DNA of 64,000 bases from Cupriavidus sp. BIS7 (GCF_000292345.1 NZ_ALOU01000022.1:51736-115735), one strand, 5' to 3'. Positions 51,707 through 60,844 are shown, counted from the first letter of the stretch. Translations and numbers: made by a program. Notes: generated by a model not told the origin, from the letters alone.

Positions 51707-51729
51707 TTATCCACAGGAACAGTGGATAA
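51707..51729. promoter_or_regulatory. Pair of inverted DnaA-box sequences
   Basis: TTATCCACA (51707-51715, perfect DnaA consensus) faces AGTGGATAA (51721-51729, eight of nine on the other strand); the arms TTATCCAC / GTGGATAA are perfect with a 7-base spacer. A weaker third match (GTATCCACC) follows near 51747. They lie in the 336-base region between cls and the OmpR-type gene. No replication-initiator gene, AT-rich unwinding zone or long iteron array is seen, so a DnaA-controlled promoter or titration site is likelier than an origin. Confidence 0.6.
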
Positions 51730-51899
51730 GCCGGCGGGTTGCCCGGTATCCACCGGCATCGCCCGGCGCAATTATTCGTTTGATTCCGACATTGGCGCCA
51801 TCCATTTAAAGGAACTCCGATTGTTCGCGCGAGATGCTCTGGCTACGCTCAGACATGGTTACCCGTTTTCAATCCGATTTGCTTTCTTGATAGTGCCGT

Positions 51900-52676
51900 A
51901 TGAATGTCCAGACAAATATCGCCCTGCTTGCCGGCAGCGCATCGCCGCTTCACCCGTTGCAGGAGCTTCTCTCCGTCGCAGGTTATCAATGCAACATCTT
52001 CCGTTCCGGGCGCGACCTGATCCACGGTCTGAGCCATGACAGCCATGACATGCTGCTGATCGACCGCGAACTGCCCGATATCTCCGCCATCGATGTCATC
52101 CGCACGGTTCGCGCCGTGCGCAACCGGGACATGCCGATCGTGGTGTTCGCCAACGCATCCAACGATGACGACATGGTTGAAGCGCTTGACGCGGGCGCCG
52201 ATGACTACGTGGTGCGCCCGCTCAGCGCGCGCGTACTGCTGGCGCGCATGGCCGCACTGCGCCGGCGCATGAACGGCACGCGTTTGCACACCACCATGCC
52301 GTTGCGTGCCGGCCCCTATGAACTGAACAATCCTGGCCGCTATGCGGTGCGCAACGGCGAGCGGATTTCGATGACGCCGAAGGAGTTCGACCTGGCCATG
52401 CTGATGTTCGCCAACGCTGGCCGCATCCTGGCAACCCGGCGCATCGAAAACACGATCTGGGGCCACGATCTGCCGCCCTACTCGCGTGCACTTGCCGGCC
52501 TGGTATCGCGCATGCGGCGTACGCTGAATCTCTGCCCCGAAAACGGCGTCACGGTCAGCGTCGTGTATGCGCAGGGCTATCGGCTCGACATCCTGGACCA
52601 CGCGGCGCGCACCGAGTTATCCGCCGCGAGCCGGCATGCTGCCTCGGCTTCGGGCGGAGCCGGTCTGTACAAGTAA
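51900..52676 (+). CDS. OmpR-type regulator with an atypical receiver domain
   Basis: 258 residues. Receiver-like domain 1-120 and a C-terminal winged helix (YAVRNGERISMTPKEFDLAMLMFANAGRILATRRIENTIWG; AGLVSRMRRTLNLC). Asp55 (LLIDRELP) is in the place of the phospho-acceptor, but the acidic pair after strand 1 is replaced by AGSAS, the Thr/Ser after strand 4 by Asn (VVFANAS), and the invariant Lys by Arg106 (VVRPLSA). Mg2+ binding and phosphorylation are therefore doubtful; it may work as a phosphorylation-independent regulator. No kinase is adjacent; it converges with the EAL-GGDEF gene (5-base gap). Confidence 0.88.
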   Translation: MNVQTNIALLAGSASPLHPLQELLSVAGYQCNIFRSGRDLIHGLSHDSHDMLLIDRELPDISAIDVIRTVRAVRNRDMPIVVFANASNDDDMVEALDAGADDYVVRPLSARVLLARMAALRRRMNGTRLHTTMPLRAGPYELNNPGRYAVRNGERISMTPKEFDLAMLMFANAGRILATRRIENTIWGHDLPPYSRALAGLVSRMRRTLNLCPENGVTVSVVYAQGYRLDILDHAARTELSAASRHAASASGGAGLYK

Positions 52677-52681
52677 TCTGC

Positions 52682-54514
52682 CTAGACGTCCAGCACACCC
52701 TGTGTGGCCAGTTCGGCAATGTCGATCAAGGCAACGCCGGACGCAGCGCGCTTGGCGCTGCGCTTGGCCACGGCCGCCGCGGCGCCAATATGCTGGCTGC
52801 CGAGCCGCAGCGTCGCCATCGCCCCGGCACTGACGCTCACCACACCCACGGCCATCGTCACCGGCGCGAAGAACACCGTCCTGCCGAACCTGTCCTCGCC
52901 CTGGATGCCACCGGCCGCGCGATCCGCCGGCGAGTACAGCATCAGCGCCGCATCATTGAAGCGCGCGATGGCAGCGCGAATGCGCGCCTCCCAGTCGTCT
53001 CCCTGATACAGCACCAGGAAGTCATCGCCGCCTACGTGGCCCAGGAAATCGCGCGCCGGATCGCAGGCCTGCGAGAGGATCGCCGCGGCTCCCTTGAGCA
53101 TTTCGTCGCCCTTCCAGTAGCCGTAATGATCGTTGAATGACTTGAACTGGTTCAGGTCGACATAGCACGCATGGAACGGGCTGCCAGCGTCGATAAGCCG
53201 GTCCACGTGCTGGTTCAGCAAGATATTGCCGGGCAGGAACGTCAGCGGATTCGCATAGCGTGCCGCCTCCGTGCGCACCTCGGCGGTGGCGCGCAGCAGG
53301 TCGGCGCCAGTGCCAAGTCCAACGTAGCGCCCTTCGTCGGTAATCACGAATCCATCGGCCAATGCATGCGAACGCTCGCCCGCGAAAACCTGTGCAACAT
53401 CCTCCAGGCTCACGCGCCTGTCGAAACAGACGGGCGCCGGATTGGCCAGCATGATGCAGGCCTTGCGGCCAAAGAGTTCGCGATGGAACGGTGTGGCATA
53501 GCGATCAATCAGATTCTGTCGATTGATCATCGCAACCGGCCGCTTGTGGTCATCGACCACCACGATGGCATGGAGTTCTGGCTGGCTGTGAAACCGCGCC
53601 AGCACTTCATCGTTGAGCGTGGAGGGGCCAACCGTCGGGGCCGGCCGCAGTAGCTGGCCCGCCGTCATGCCAGACCATCCCGAACGCAGGGTCTGCGGAA
53701 ACACCGCAATCTGCCTGGACGCCAGCACGCCCCGCACCTCCGGCGATACGTGGCGCCCGGGCTGCGTGACAGGCCGGCCCAGGAAGTAGCCTTGCCCGGC
53801 CGTCACGCCGAGATCCCGCACCATGGCCAATTCCTCGGCGGTCTCGATGCCCTCGGCGATCATCCGCCCGCCGAACGCTCCCATCATGCGAAGCATCGCG
53901 CGCAGAATCTCCAGCCTGCGCGGGCACGTGCCGATTCCGCGCACCAGCGACTTGTCGATCTTGATGAACTGCGGTGACAGGTCGGCCAGCATGTCGAGGT
54001 TGGCATGGCCCGAACCGAAATCGTCGAGCGCATAGTGCACGCCCAACTCGCCCAGCAGCGCCATGGCGTGGCCGAAGCTCGCCGCGTCGCCGATCGCAGT
54101 CTGCTCCGTAATCTCGATGATGACCTGCGACGGCGCAATCGCCGCGGCGCCGCCACTCGCGCCGTCCGCGCCGAGCAACGCAGCCATGGCCTGACCGCGT
54201 CCGGTCAGCAAGTGACGCAGTGTCAGCGGGCTGAAGTTCAGGAATAGCTTGCCCGGCAGGTTCAGGGTCGACCAGGCATCGAGCGCGGTGCGGGCGGCGG
54301 CAACTTCCAGGTCCACGGTTGCCCCACCGGCCTGCGCAAGCCGGAACAGCGCGTCGGGCGCCGCGAAGGGGGATCCGGCCCGTCCGCGAATCAGCGCCTC
54401 GTAGCCCAGGATGTCTCCGCTGCCCAGCGTCACGATGGGCTGGAACACCGCATGCAGCGGTGGCAGGCGCACGGCATCGGGGGCCGTCGCCGACAGGGAG
54501 GCTACGGTCAACAT
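52682..54514 (-). CDS. EAL-CBS-GGDEF cyclic-di-GMP protein
   Basis: 610 residues from the ATG at 54514; an in-frame TTG upstream (54562) is less likely. Order is unusual: EAL domain first (about 18-255) with the EAL signature at 39-41 (GYEALIRG) and DDFGSG at 164-169; a CBS pair in the middle (about 290-405: IVVVDDHKRPVAMINRQNLI; GFVITDEGRYVGLGTGADLL); and a GGDEF domain (about 420-600) whose signature is GGDDF (495-499). The EAL half keeps the main catalytic residues seen by eye, so a phosphodiesterase role is likely; the GGDDF variant could be active or regulatory. No membrane segment. Confidence 0.92.
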   Translation of the reverse strand: MLTVASLSATAPDAVRLPPLHAVFQPIVTLGSGDILGYEALIRGRAGSPFAAPDALFRLAQAGGATVDLEVAAARTALDAWSTLNLPGKLFLNFSPLTLRHLLTGRGQAMAALLGADGASGGAAAIAPSQVIIEITEQTAIGDAASFGHAMALLGELGVHYALDDFGSGHANLDMLADLSPQFIKIDKSLVRGIGTCPRRLEILRAMLRMMGAFGGRMIAEGIETAEELAMVRDLGVTAGQGYFLGRPVTQPGRHVSPEVRGVLASRQIAVFPQTLRSGWSGMTAGQLLRPAPTVGPSTLNDEVLARFHSQPELHAIVVVDDHKRPVAMINRQNLIDRYATPFHRELFGRKACIMLANPAPVCFDRRVSLEDVAQVFAGERSHALADGFVITDEGRYVGLGTGADLLRATAEVRTEAARYANPLTFLPGNILLNQHVDRLIDAGSPFHACYVDLNQFKSFNDHYGYWKGDEMLKGAAAILSQACDPARDFLGHVGGDDFLVLYQGDDWEARIRAAIARFNDAALMLYSPADRAAGGIQGEDRFGRTVFFAPVTMAVGVVSVSAGAMATLRLGSQHIGAAAAVAKRSAKRAASGVALIDIAELATQGVLDV

Positions 54515-54647
54515 GAAATGCGGAATAGGGGGGATTAGGCGGCTACGGCCTTCTTGCAGCAAAGCTTGAACGGGGGCAGGTAAATGAAGCGATCGTCATT
54601 TCATTGCGGAAATATGTCACTGGCATGACAGCATCACCCATTTGGGA

Positions 54648-54665
54648 ATGTCACGTCTCTGTCAC
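54648..54665 (+). promoter_or_regulatory. Pho-box-like direct repeat
   Basis: ATGTCAC, four bases, CTGTCAC: two 7-mers with the 11-bp period of PhoB sites (consensus CTGTCAT-N4-CTGTCAC), matching 12 of 14 box positions. A further TGTCAC (54615-54620) and an inverted TGTCAT (54625-54630) lie just upstream. The cluster sits between the divergent EAL-GGDEF and chemoreceptor genes. The spacer GTCT is less AT-rich than usual. Confidence 0.45.
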
Positions 54666-54799
54666 ATTTTTAGCCGACGATCGCGCTGCGCCGCAGCAGA
54701 ACCAGCGCCCCATGTCCGCATCGTGACAACCGAGAGGCCGGCCTGTTGCGATGCATCGGGTCATGGATTGGGGGCAAGGCCCCAAAAGGAGCGTTTCAC

Positions 54800-56404
54800 G
54801 TGTTGCAAGCCATCAAGCTTGGGCTGCCAGTCATGCGCGGCAGATCCGTATGGCAAGGACTCGCGCATCTGCCGCTGGTCATACGGCTGTCCGCCGCCTT
54901 TGTGCTGATCTACGCGTTCGGCGCGATCGTCGGGCTCACCGGCATCGTCAATCTCATTCATCTCAAGCGAGATACCGACACGCTTTACCAGCGTGACATG
55001 CGCGGCGCCATCTCGGCCGAGCGAGCGCAAACGGCACTGGCAACGCTTGGGCGCGCCCAGCTTTCGCTGACGCTGGCCACCAGTTCGGCCGAACGCGATA
55101 CCGCCGCGGCAGAGATCGCACAGGCGCTGCAACGGCTCGATGAAGCAGTCGATGGCGTGCGCCTGGCGGCGCCACAGCGGGCCCAGGCCCTTCAGAAAGA
55201 GCGCGCCACCGCAGGCGAGCTGATGAACAACTTCGTTGCGTTGATTAGCAAGCAGCCGCTCGATTCGCTGCAGTTCGACGCCTCCGTTTCCGTTGACGGA
55301 CATTTCGTCGGGGAGCAACTGCAAAAGCTCGGCGCACTGATCGAGACCACACGCACAACGCTGGACCGCCAGGCAGCGGATACGGTTGCCGGTGTGGCTG
55401 CGGCCCAGATCACGGCGCAATCCGTCATGGCGATCCTGCTCGTGGCCAGTCTGCTGGCCGCCGCCGTGCTCGCATGGATCGCCGCGCGCAGCCTGACGCG
55501 CGAACTCGGCGGCGAACCGCGCGATGCCGCAGCCGTGACGAATCGCATTGCAAGCGGCGACCTGACCGCACGCATTGCAGTGCGCGCAAAAGACCAGCGC
55601 AGCCTGCTGTATTTCCTGGCCAGCATGCAGGATCAACTGGCCGGCGTGCTTGGGCGCATCCAGCAGTGCGCGCATGAGATTTCCGCCGCCAGTGAAGGCA
55701 TCGACAGCGGCAACCGGGAGCTTGCCACGCGTACCGGCTTGCAGACCGAAGCCCTGCATGAAGCTGCCGGAACGGTGACACGCCTCACGGACCTGGTCCA
55801 GCAGGCGCACGCGCAGGCCATACAGTCGAGCGAAATGGCCACCCGCGCGCGTGAAGCGACCGGGGCCGGCATGGCATCGGTGCGCGACATGAGCGGCGCC
55901 ATGGCCAACGTTCATGCACAGTCACGCAATATCTCGGAGATCGTCAGCGTGATCGAAGGGATCGCGTTCCAGACCAATATCCTGGCGCTCAACGCGGCAG
56001 TGGAAGCGGCGCGTGCAGGCGCTGCGGGCCGCGGCTTCGCGGTGGTGGCGCAGGAAGTCCGCGCGCTGGCCCAACGCAGCGCAACCGCTGCCCGCGAAAT
56101 CGGTGGCATCGTCGGCGACGCCGCGAAGGAAATCTCCCGCGGAGCAGATCTGAGCGCGCGCGTTGTGGCTGCGATGGAAGGCATCGAAGCCGCCGTCAAC
56201 CAAAGCCACACGCTTGCCGGCGAACTGCGCACGCTGGCTGATGAGCAAGCCTCCGGCATCCGCCATGTGGGAGACGCGCTGACCCGGCTTGAACAGACCA
56301 GTGCACAGAACGGCGCGCTCGTGCAGGCCGTGACCGGCCAGGCTGCGCTGCTCGACCAGCAAGCTGCCGCGCTTGAAGCCGACGTCGCCCGATTCCGCTT
56401 CTGA
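54800..56404 (+). CDS. Methyl-accepting chemotaxis protein
   Basis: 534 residues from a GTG at 54800 that has AAGGAG eight bases upstream; an ATG at 54833 is the alternative. TM1 about 28-50, a four-helix-type periplasmic domain about 52-200 (rich in Ala/Gln/Arg, TarH-like), TM2 about 205-226, HAMP, then a long coiled coil with the invariant hairpin tip [30 protein letters not shown]. No CheR-docking pentapeptide at the C-terminus. Located divergently from the c-di-GMP protein, which may link chemotaxis and motility control. Confidence 0.93.
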   Translation: MLQAIKLGLPVMRGRSVWQGLAHLPLVIRLSAAFVLIYAFGAIVGLTGIVNLIHLKRDTDTLYQRDMRGAISAERAQTALATLGRAQLSLTLATSSAERDTAAAEIAQALQRLDEAVDGVRLAAPQRAQALQKERATAGELMNNFVALISKQPLDSLQFDASVSVDGHFVGEQLQKLGALIETTRTTLDRQAADTVAGVAAAQITAQSVMAILLVASLLAAAVLAWIAARSLTRELGGEPRDAAAVTNRIASGDLTARIAVRAKDQRSLLYFLASMQDQLAGVLGRIQQCAHEISAASEGIDSGNRELATRTGLQTEALHEAAGTVTRLTDLVQQAHAQAIQSSEMATRAREATGAGMASVRDMSGAMANVHAQSRNISEIVSVIEGIAFQTNILALNAAVEAARAGAAGRGFAVVAQEVRALAQRSATAAREIGGIVGDAAKEISRGADLSARVVAAMEGIEAAVNQSHTLAGELRTLADEQASGIRHVGDALTRLEQTSAQNGALVQAVTGQAALLDQQAAALEADVARFRF

Positions 56405-56592
56405 GCCTTGCTTCGCCGCTCCACCGCACCGCGCTGCTCCACCCGATGGAGCGGCGCAACTTCAACTTCGTCGCACGCTGCCGTAATTATTAAGGTTGTT
56501 CCTATTGCCGGCGCGCCGCTCCCCCGCTAGCTTGATACATGAGCCATGGTCGTTGCGTGGCCGGCCCATGAATGATCTAGCGAAAGGCGCGC

Positions 56593-56793
56593 ATGCTACG
56601 AAAAGCCGTGCAGGACGACAGCTCGTTTCAGGAGGATTTTGACGCCGCCGGGCGCGACTGGGCGCCGCGCCTGAAGCCCTGCGGAAGCTGTCACGGGTGC
56701 GAGAAACCAGTTGGCCGCACTGACCTGTTTTGCAGCATCACGTGCCAATACGCGTTCGAGCATTTCGAAATGCAGTTACTGCGGAAGCGCTGA
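56593..56793 (+). CDS. Small Cys-rich, zinc-ribbon-like protein
   Basis: 66 residues. Five Cys in CGSCHGCEKPVGRTDLFCSITCQYAFEHFE (about residues 30-58), arranged CxxCxxC and CxxxC with a His, suit one zinc ion. The N-terminal half is acidic (DDSSFQEDFDAAG), the end basic (LLRKR). No family recognised. Stands alone 188 bases after the chemoreceptor; GCGAAAGG is a modest ribosome-binding site. Small size makes it less certain, but the Cys pattern is unlikely by chance. Confidence 0.6.
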   Translation: MLRKAVQDDSSFQEDFDAAGRDWAPRLKPCGSCHGCEKPVGRTDLFCSITCQYAFEHFEMQLLRKR

Positions 56794-57124
56794 TAAGCGC
56801 TGAACGACCGCACCGAATCGCCCGAACCGAATGTTTCATCTACACGAACATTTCCTTTCAAATTTCTGTCAACCGTTGCGTCAAACCGCCCGTTGAGGCG
56901 TGCATCAGGTTCGTATCGGCGAAGACATTGTCAAGACAATTTGGCCGAGCGCTGACCAGTGTGTCTGCACGAAACAACTGACATCAAGGGGTAACCGGCA
57001 TTTACGAGTCGAGCGACCAAGTTACACAACTGTTGCACTTGAACGCACTTTGTGTAGCCCATCGCACCTCAAAGCCGGATACGCTTGATTCAACCCAACA
57101 GCGACTGACAACCACAGGAATCCC
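56794..57124. other. Intergenic region with one palindrome
   Basis: 331 bases without a convincing gene. Base composition is clearly more AT-rich than its surroundings. ATTGTC-AA-GACAAT (56927-56940) is a perfect short inverted repeat that could be an operator. Promoters for the HAD-like gene must lie here. Confidence 0.45.
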
Positions 57125-57775
57125 ATGTCTGAACGCCTCATCATGCTGGACGTCCCCGGCGTCCTGTATTCGGACCGCTCCGCTGCCCGCCTGGGCGGTA
57201 CGCCAAACACGGGAACCCTGCGCGATGTCAGGTACTTCGACCCCATCGCACTCGGCTATCTGCGCCGCCTGTTTGGAATTGCCGGTGCGCGCGTGGTGGT
57301 CTCGGACGCATGGCGCCGCGGCACGCCGGCCGCCATCTTCCAGCAACTGGATCTGCAGGTGGAAGGCATGACGCCACCTGTCTCCGGCGGCCATGGCGCG
57401 GAGATCGAAGCGTGGTTCGCACAGCATGCGGCACCGGGCGCCTGGGTCGTTATTTCGACGGCCGCCCCCGAATCGCTCAGCGAAGCACAGCGCGCCCACC
57501 TCGTACAGGTTGCCCCCGCAGAAGGCCTGACCGTCGACAACTTCCGCCGCGCGCTAGATATCCTTGGCGTGGCCTGCCCGTCCACCGTTACGCCGGACTC
57601 ACGCGTTGAACCGGGCCTCAAGGCAAAGCTGCGGCATCTGCAGCGGCTTGCGCGCGAAGCACCGGAACGCTTCATGCCGGCACCCGCTGCCAAAGAGGCC
57701 CGCGAAAAGGCCATGGCCGTGGCGGTGGCAAGCCTGACCGGCAAGCAACTCGAATCCACTGCGATCCACGCCTGA
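57125..57775 (+). CDS. HAD-like protein with altered catalytic motif
   Basis: 216 residues. The layout is that of HAD domains in 'Swiss Army Knife'-type RNA-repair-like proteins: LIMLDVPGVLYSD at the start, FDPIALGYLRRLFGIAGARVVVSDAWRR, and GAWVVISTAAPESL. But the hallmark DxD is DVP here (second Asp replaced by Pro), the WR motif is preceded by SDA rather than SSS, and the late Asp pair is replaced by STA. Phosphatase activity is thus doubtful. The C-terminal 60 residues are basic and Ala-rich. A strong terminator follows. Function unknown. Confidence 0.75.
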   Translation: MSERLIMLDVPGVLYSDRSAARLGGTPNTGTLRDVRYFDPIALGYLRRLFGIAGARVVVSDAWRRGTPAAIFQQLDLQVEGMTPPVSGGHGAEIEAWFAQHAAPGAWVVISTAAPESLSEAQRAHLVQVAPAEGLTVDNFRRALDILGVACPSTVTPDSRVEPGLKAKLRHLQRLAREAPERFMPAPAAKEAREKAMAVAVASLTGKQLESTAIHA

Positions 57776-57798
57776 TCGCTGATCGCCTCAGACTGTGA

Positions 57799-57832
57799 TG
57801 AAAAAAGGCCGCAAGCAATTGCGGCCTTTTTC
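57799..57832. terminator. Bidirectional intrinsic terminator
   Basis: GGCCGCAA, four-base loop, TTGCGGCC (57807-57826), with six A before and five T after. It closes the HAD-like gene, whose stop is 32 bases upstream, and separates it from the acyl-CoA synthetase unit. Confidence 0.92.
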
Positions 57833-57970
57833 ATTGGCTGAGCGCCGCCGCAATTCTGCCTTGCAGAACTATGATTCCACGGTGCGGTTGACAGCTGCCC
57901 AGCTTCGATGGGACGATGCAACACATCGAATACCGGCGGCATCACGCCGGAAGCCTTCCCCGGAGACATC

Positions 57971-59548
57971 ATGCGCAGTACCGCTGTACCCGCTGGCCGT
58001 TCTGGTCCGGAGTCCTCCCCCATTTCCGCAACACCCTTCCAGCCTGCCTTCCAACGCCTGCACCAGACCATGGCCCCGTGGGTGGCCGGTCATCCGGAAC
58101 GCATTGCCGTCATGGATGCGCATCGCGCGCTGCGCTATGGGGAGCTTGATGCCGCCGTGCGCCAGACCGCGCAAACGCTGGCCAAGCTTGGCGTGCGCGG
58201 TGGCGATCGGGTGGTGCTGGTCACCGAGAACAGCGTTGGCTGCGCGGTGATCCTGCTGGCGCTGAGTTCGCTCGATGCATGGTCGGTACCGGTCAACGCA
58301 CGGCTGTCGGCACGCGAGATCGCCAACATCGTCGAGCACGCAGATGCGCGCGTGACGCTCTACCTCGACAGCGATTTCCCCGAAGCGCGCGAGCACGGTC
58401 TGGCGCGTGGCGCGCAGTGGGCCGAATGGCCGCATGTGGGGCGCCTGCTGGTCGGTGCTGTCGATGACAGCGCCCAGGCGGAGCCCGTCGAGGCCGACGC
58501 TCGCGACCAGGTGGCCGCGCTGATCTACACCACGGGCACCACCGGCGCCTCGAAGGCGGTCATGCTCACGCATGCCAATCTGATGTTCATCGGTCATTCC
58601 AACCGCATGCAGGCGCGCGTGCAGCCGGGCGACCGCATCTATGGCGTGCTGCCGATCTCGCATGTGTACGGCCTTTCGGTGCTGCTTGTCGGGCCGATAT
58701 CGAATGGCGCGACGGTCTACTACGAGCCGCGTTTCCGTCCGGACAAGCTTGTGCGCACGCTGGTTGACGAGGCCTTGACCGTTCTGCATGGCGTGCCGGC
58801 GATGTATGCCAAGGTGATCGAATGGAGCCGTGCGAACGGCGAGTCGCTGCGCACGCCTTCGCTGCGCATCGCCCAGTCCGGTGGGGCGCCGCTGACGGCA
58901 TCGCTGAAGGCCGCATTCGAAGAGGCTTTCGGCATCGTGCTGAACAACGGCTACGGCATGACGGAGACCTCGCCTACCGTATGCCAGACCCGCGTTGAAA
59001 GCCCGCGCAGCGATTGTTCGGTCGGCCCCGCCGTGCCGGACGTGGAGATCCGCCTGGGCACGCCCCTGCCCGATGGCAGCGGCGAACTGCTGGTGCGCGG
59101 CCCGAACGTCATGAAGGGCTACTATCGACGCCCCGACCTGACCGCGCAGACCATCGACAGCGATGGCTGGCTGCACACGGGCGATCTCGCACGCATTGAT
59201 CCCGATGGCGCTGTGTCGATCGTCGGCCGCTCGAAGGAAATCATCATCCACTCGGGATTCAATGTGTATCCCGAGGAAGTCGAACAATCGCTGAATGCTT
59301 TTTCATCCGTTCTGCAATCGGCCGTGGTGGGCCGCGCCGTGGAAGGCAACGAGGAAGTGATCGCGTTTGTCGAAGTGCGTGGCGGCATGACGCTCGACGA
59401 ACCGGCGCTACGTACTTTCCTGCGTGACCGGCTTTCGCCGTACAAGATTCCGGCCGAGATCCGCGTCGTCGCGCAGCTACCTGCGGCGCCGTCGGGCAAG
59501 ATTCTCAAGGCAAAGCTGCGCGAGCAGCTTGCAGCGAACAACGTGTGA
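57971..59548 (+). CDS. AMP-dependent acyl-CoA synthetase
   Basis: 525 residues from the ATG at 57971 (GGAG upstream). ANL motifs in order: YTTGTTGASKAVMLTHANL, HVYGLSVLL, NNGYGMTETSP, HTGDLARIDPDG, VGRSKEIIIHSGFNVYPEEVE and the catalytic Lys in PAAPSGKILKAKLR. It makes an acyl-CoA from a carboxylate and ATP. Substrate might be a fatty, aromatic or dicarboxylic acid. The IclR gene follows at once (stop codons overlap the next possible GTG), so it is probably the regulator of this gene. Confidence 0.92.
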   Translation: MRSTAVPAGRSGPESSPISATPFQPAFQRLHQTMAPWVAGHPERIAVMDAHRALRYGELDAAVRQTAQTLAKLGVRGGDRVVLVTENSVGCAVILLALSSLDAWSVPVNARLSAREIANIVEHADARVTLYLDSDFPEAREHGLARGAQWAEWPHVGRLLVGAVDDSAQAEPVEADARDQVAALIYTTGTTGASKAVMLTHANLMFIGHSNRMQARVQPGDRIYGVLPISHVYGLSVLLVGPISNGATVYYEPRFRPDKLVRTLVDEALTVLHGVPAMYAKVIEWSRANGESLRTPSLRIAQSGGAPLTASLKAAFEEAFGIVLNNGYGMTETSPTVCQTRVESPRSDCSVGPAVPDVEIRLGTPLPDGSGELLVRGPNVMKGYYRRPDLTAQTIDSDGWLHTGDLARIDPDGAVSIVGRSKEIIIHSGFNVYPEEVEQSLNAFSSVLQSAVVGRAVEGNEEVIAFVEVRGGMTLDEPALRTFLRDRLSPYKIPAEIRVVAQLPAAPSGKILKAKLREQLAANNV

Positions 59549-59556
59549 GCATCGCG

Positions 59557-60381
59557 ATGGAAGACATGATCGAATCGGCGGATGCCTCCGCCACCCCCAA
59601 GGACAGCAAGCGCAAGGAAGACCGCCATTTCGTGACCGCCCTCGCACGCGGCCTGGACGTGCTGGCGTGTTTTCGCGCATTCGACAGTGAACTTGGCAAC
59701 GCCGAACTGGCGCAGCGCTGCGGCCTGCCCAAATCGACGATTTCGCGTCTGACCCACACGCTGACAGAGCTCGGCTATCTGCAGGCGCTGACGGACCCCG
59801 TGCGCTACCGGCTTGGCAGCTCCGCGCTGGCATTGGCGCCGGCGGCACAACAAGGCGCCGAAGTACTGGCCGTGGCCCGGCCCTATATGCAGGAGCTGGC
59901 CGATCTGTCGCAAGGCGTGGCATCGCTGATCGTGCGCGATCGCGGCCGCATGCTGATCTTCGAGAACTGCCAGTCCGAAACCTATCTGACGTTGCGCGTG
60001 GCCGTGGGCAGCCGCGTGTCCGGCCTCAATACGGCGGCCGGCCGCGCGTATCTGGCGGCCCTTCCGCCGACGGAGCAGCGCCAGGCGCTGACCGCGTTCC
60101 GCACCGACGACAAGATCACTGCCGCCCAGGCCGAGAGCGTTCTGGCGAACTGCCTTGACGAGCAACGCAAGCTTGGCTGCACCACGTCATTCGGCGAATG
60201 GCTGCCCGACATCAACTCGATTGCGCTGGCGTTCCGCCCCGGCCCGTCGCTGCCGCCGATGACGCTGAGCTGCAGCGGGCCCAATGCGCTTGTGCCGCCG
60301 ACGCACCTGCTGGAAAAGGTACGTCCGCTGTTGCGCACAAGTATTGGCAGGATCGAATCGGCATTCGGCGTCACGCGGTGA
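59557..60381 (+). CDS. IclR-family transcriptional regulator
   Basis: 274 residues from the ATG at 59557; a GTG at 59545 overlapping the upstream stop would add four. Winged helix-turn-helix (ALARGLDVLACFRAFDSELGNAELAQRCGLPKSTISRLTHTLTELGYL) and an IclR effector domain (LADLSQGVASLIVRDRGRMLIFENCQS; VGSRVSGLNTAAGRAYLAALP). Such regulators respond to aromatic or short-chain acids and control catabolic genes beside them. Its sister gene is the acyl-CoA synthetase. Confidence 0.92.
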   Translation: MEDMIESADASATPKDSKRKEDRHFVTALARGLDVLACFRAFDSELGNAELAQRCGLPKSTISRLTHTLTELGYLQALTDPVRYRLGSSALALAPAAQQGAEVLAVARPYMQELADLSQGVASLIVRDRGRMLIFENCQSETYLTLRVAVGSRVSGLNTAAGRAYLAALPPTEQRQALTAFRTDDKITAAQAESVLANCLDEQRKLGCTTSFGEWLPDINSIALAFRPGPSLPPMTLSCSGPNALVPPTHLLEKVRPLLRTSIGRIESAFGVTR

Positions 60382-60450
60382 AAGTTCGGGGCGCGATATC
60401 GCGGAATGCCGTACGATGCGAGTTCCCTGCCATCAACCGGATCCGGTTTC

Positions 60451-60819
60451 ATGCCTCACCTCGTCATCGAACTCACCGAGAACACGCGCCTGACATGCTC
60501 GCAGGAGGAACTGCTCGACGAAGCGAATGCCGCGCTGCTGTCGAGCGGGCAGTTCCAGGAACCCGACATCAAGTCGCGCTGCGTGACGCTATCCACGTAT
60601 CGCCAGGGGACCGAGAACGTGGATCGCGCATTCGTCCACGCAACGCTGCAGATCCTGGACGGCCGCGATCAGGCCATGCGCAAGGAACTCGGCCAGCTCG
60701 TGTGCAATGCGATCTCGGAAATGGTCCGCCCGGGCGCGGCCGGGCAGACAGTGCAGATATCGGTGAATGTCGTCGAGATGGAGCGTGCGACGTACGCCAA
60801 GCAGATTGTTGGCGGTTAG
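60451..60819 (+). CDS. CHMI-like tautomerase (5-carboxymethyl-2-hydroxymuconate isomerase family)
   Basis: 122 residues from the ATG at 60451, so that Pro2 becomes the new N-terminus (PHLVIELTENTRL), the catalytic base of this tautomerase family. The remaining motifs fit HpaF: ANAALLSSGQFQEPDIKSRCVTLSTYRQG, FVHATLQILDGRD, GQTVQISVNVVEM. HpaF isomerises 5-carboxymethyl-2-hydroxymuconate in homoprotocatechuate degradation. No other hpa genes lie in this window, so the substrate is uncertain. Confidence 0.9.
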   Translation: MPHLVIELTENTRLTCSQEELLDEANAALLSSGQFQEPDIKSRCVTLSTYRQGTENVDRAFVHATLQILDGRDQAMRKELGQLVCNAISEMVRPGAAGQTVQISVNVVEMERATYAKQIVGG

Positions 60820-60844
60820 TCCCGGAAGCTAGCTCAGGAAACGG

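Noticed and set aside
51707..51754. Replication origin
   Set aside because: Only two good DnaA boxes, no initiator gene, no AT-rich unwinding element and no iterons nearby.
57869..59287. Minus-strand open frame opposite the acyl-CoA synthetase
   Set aside because: Shadow of an enzyme with every ANL motif in order.
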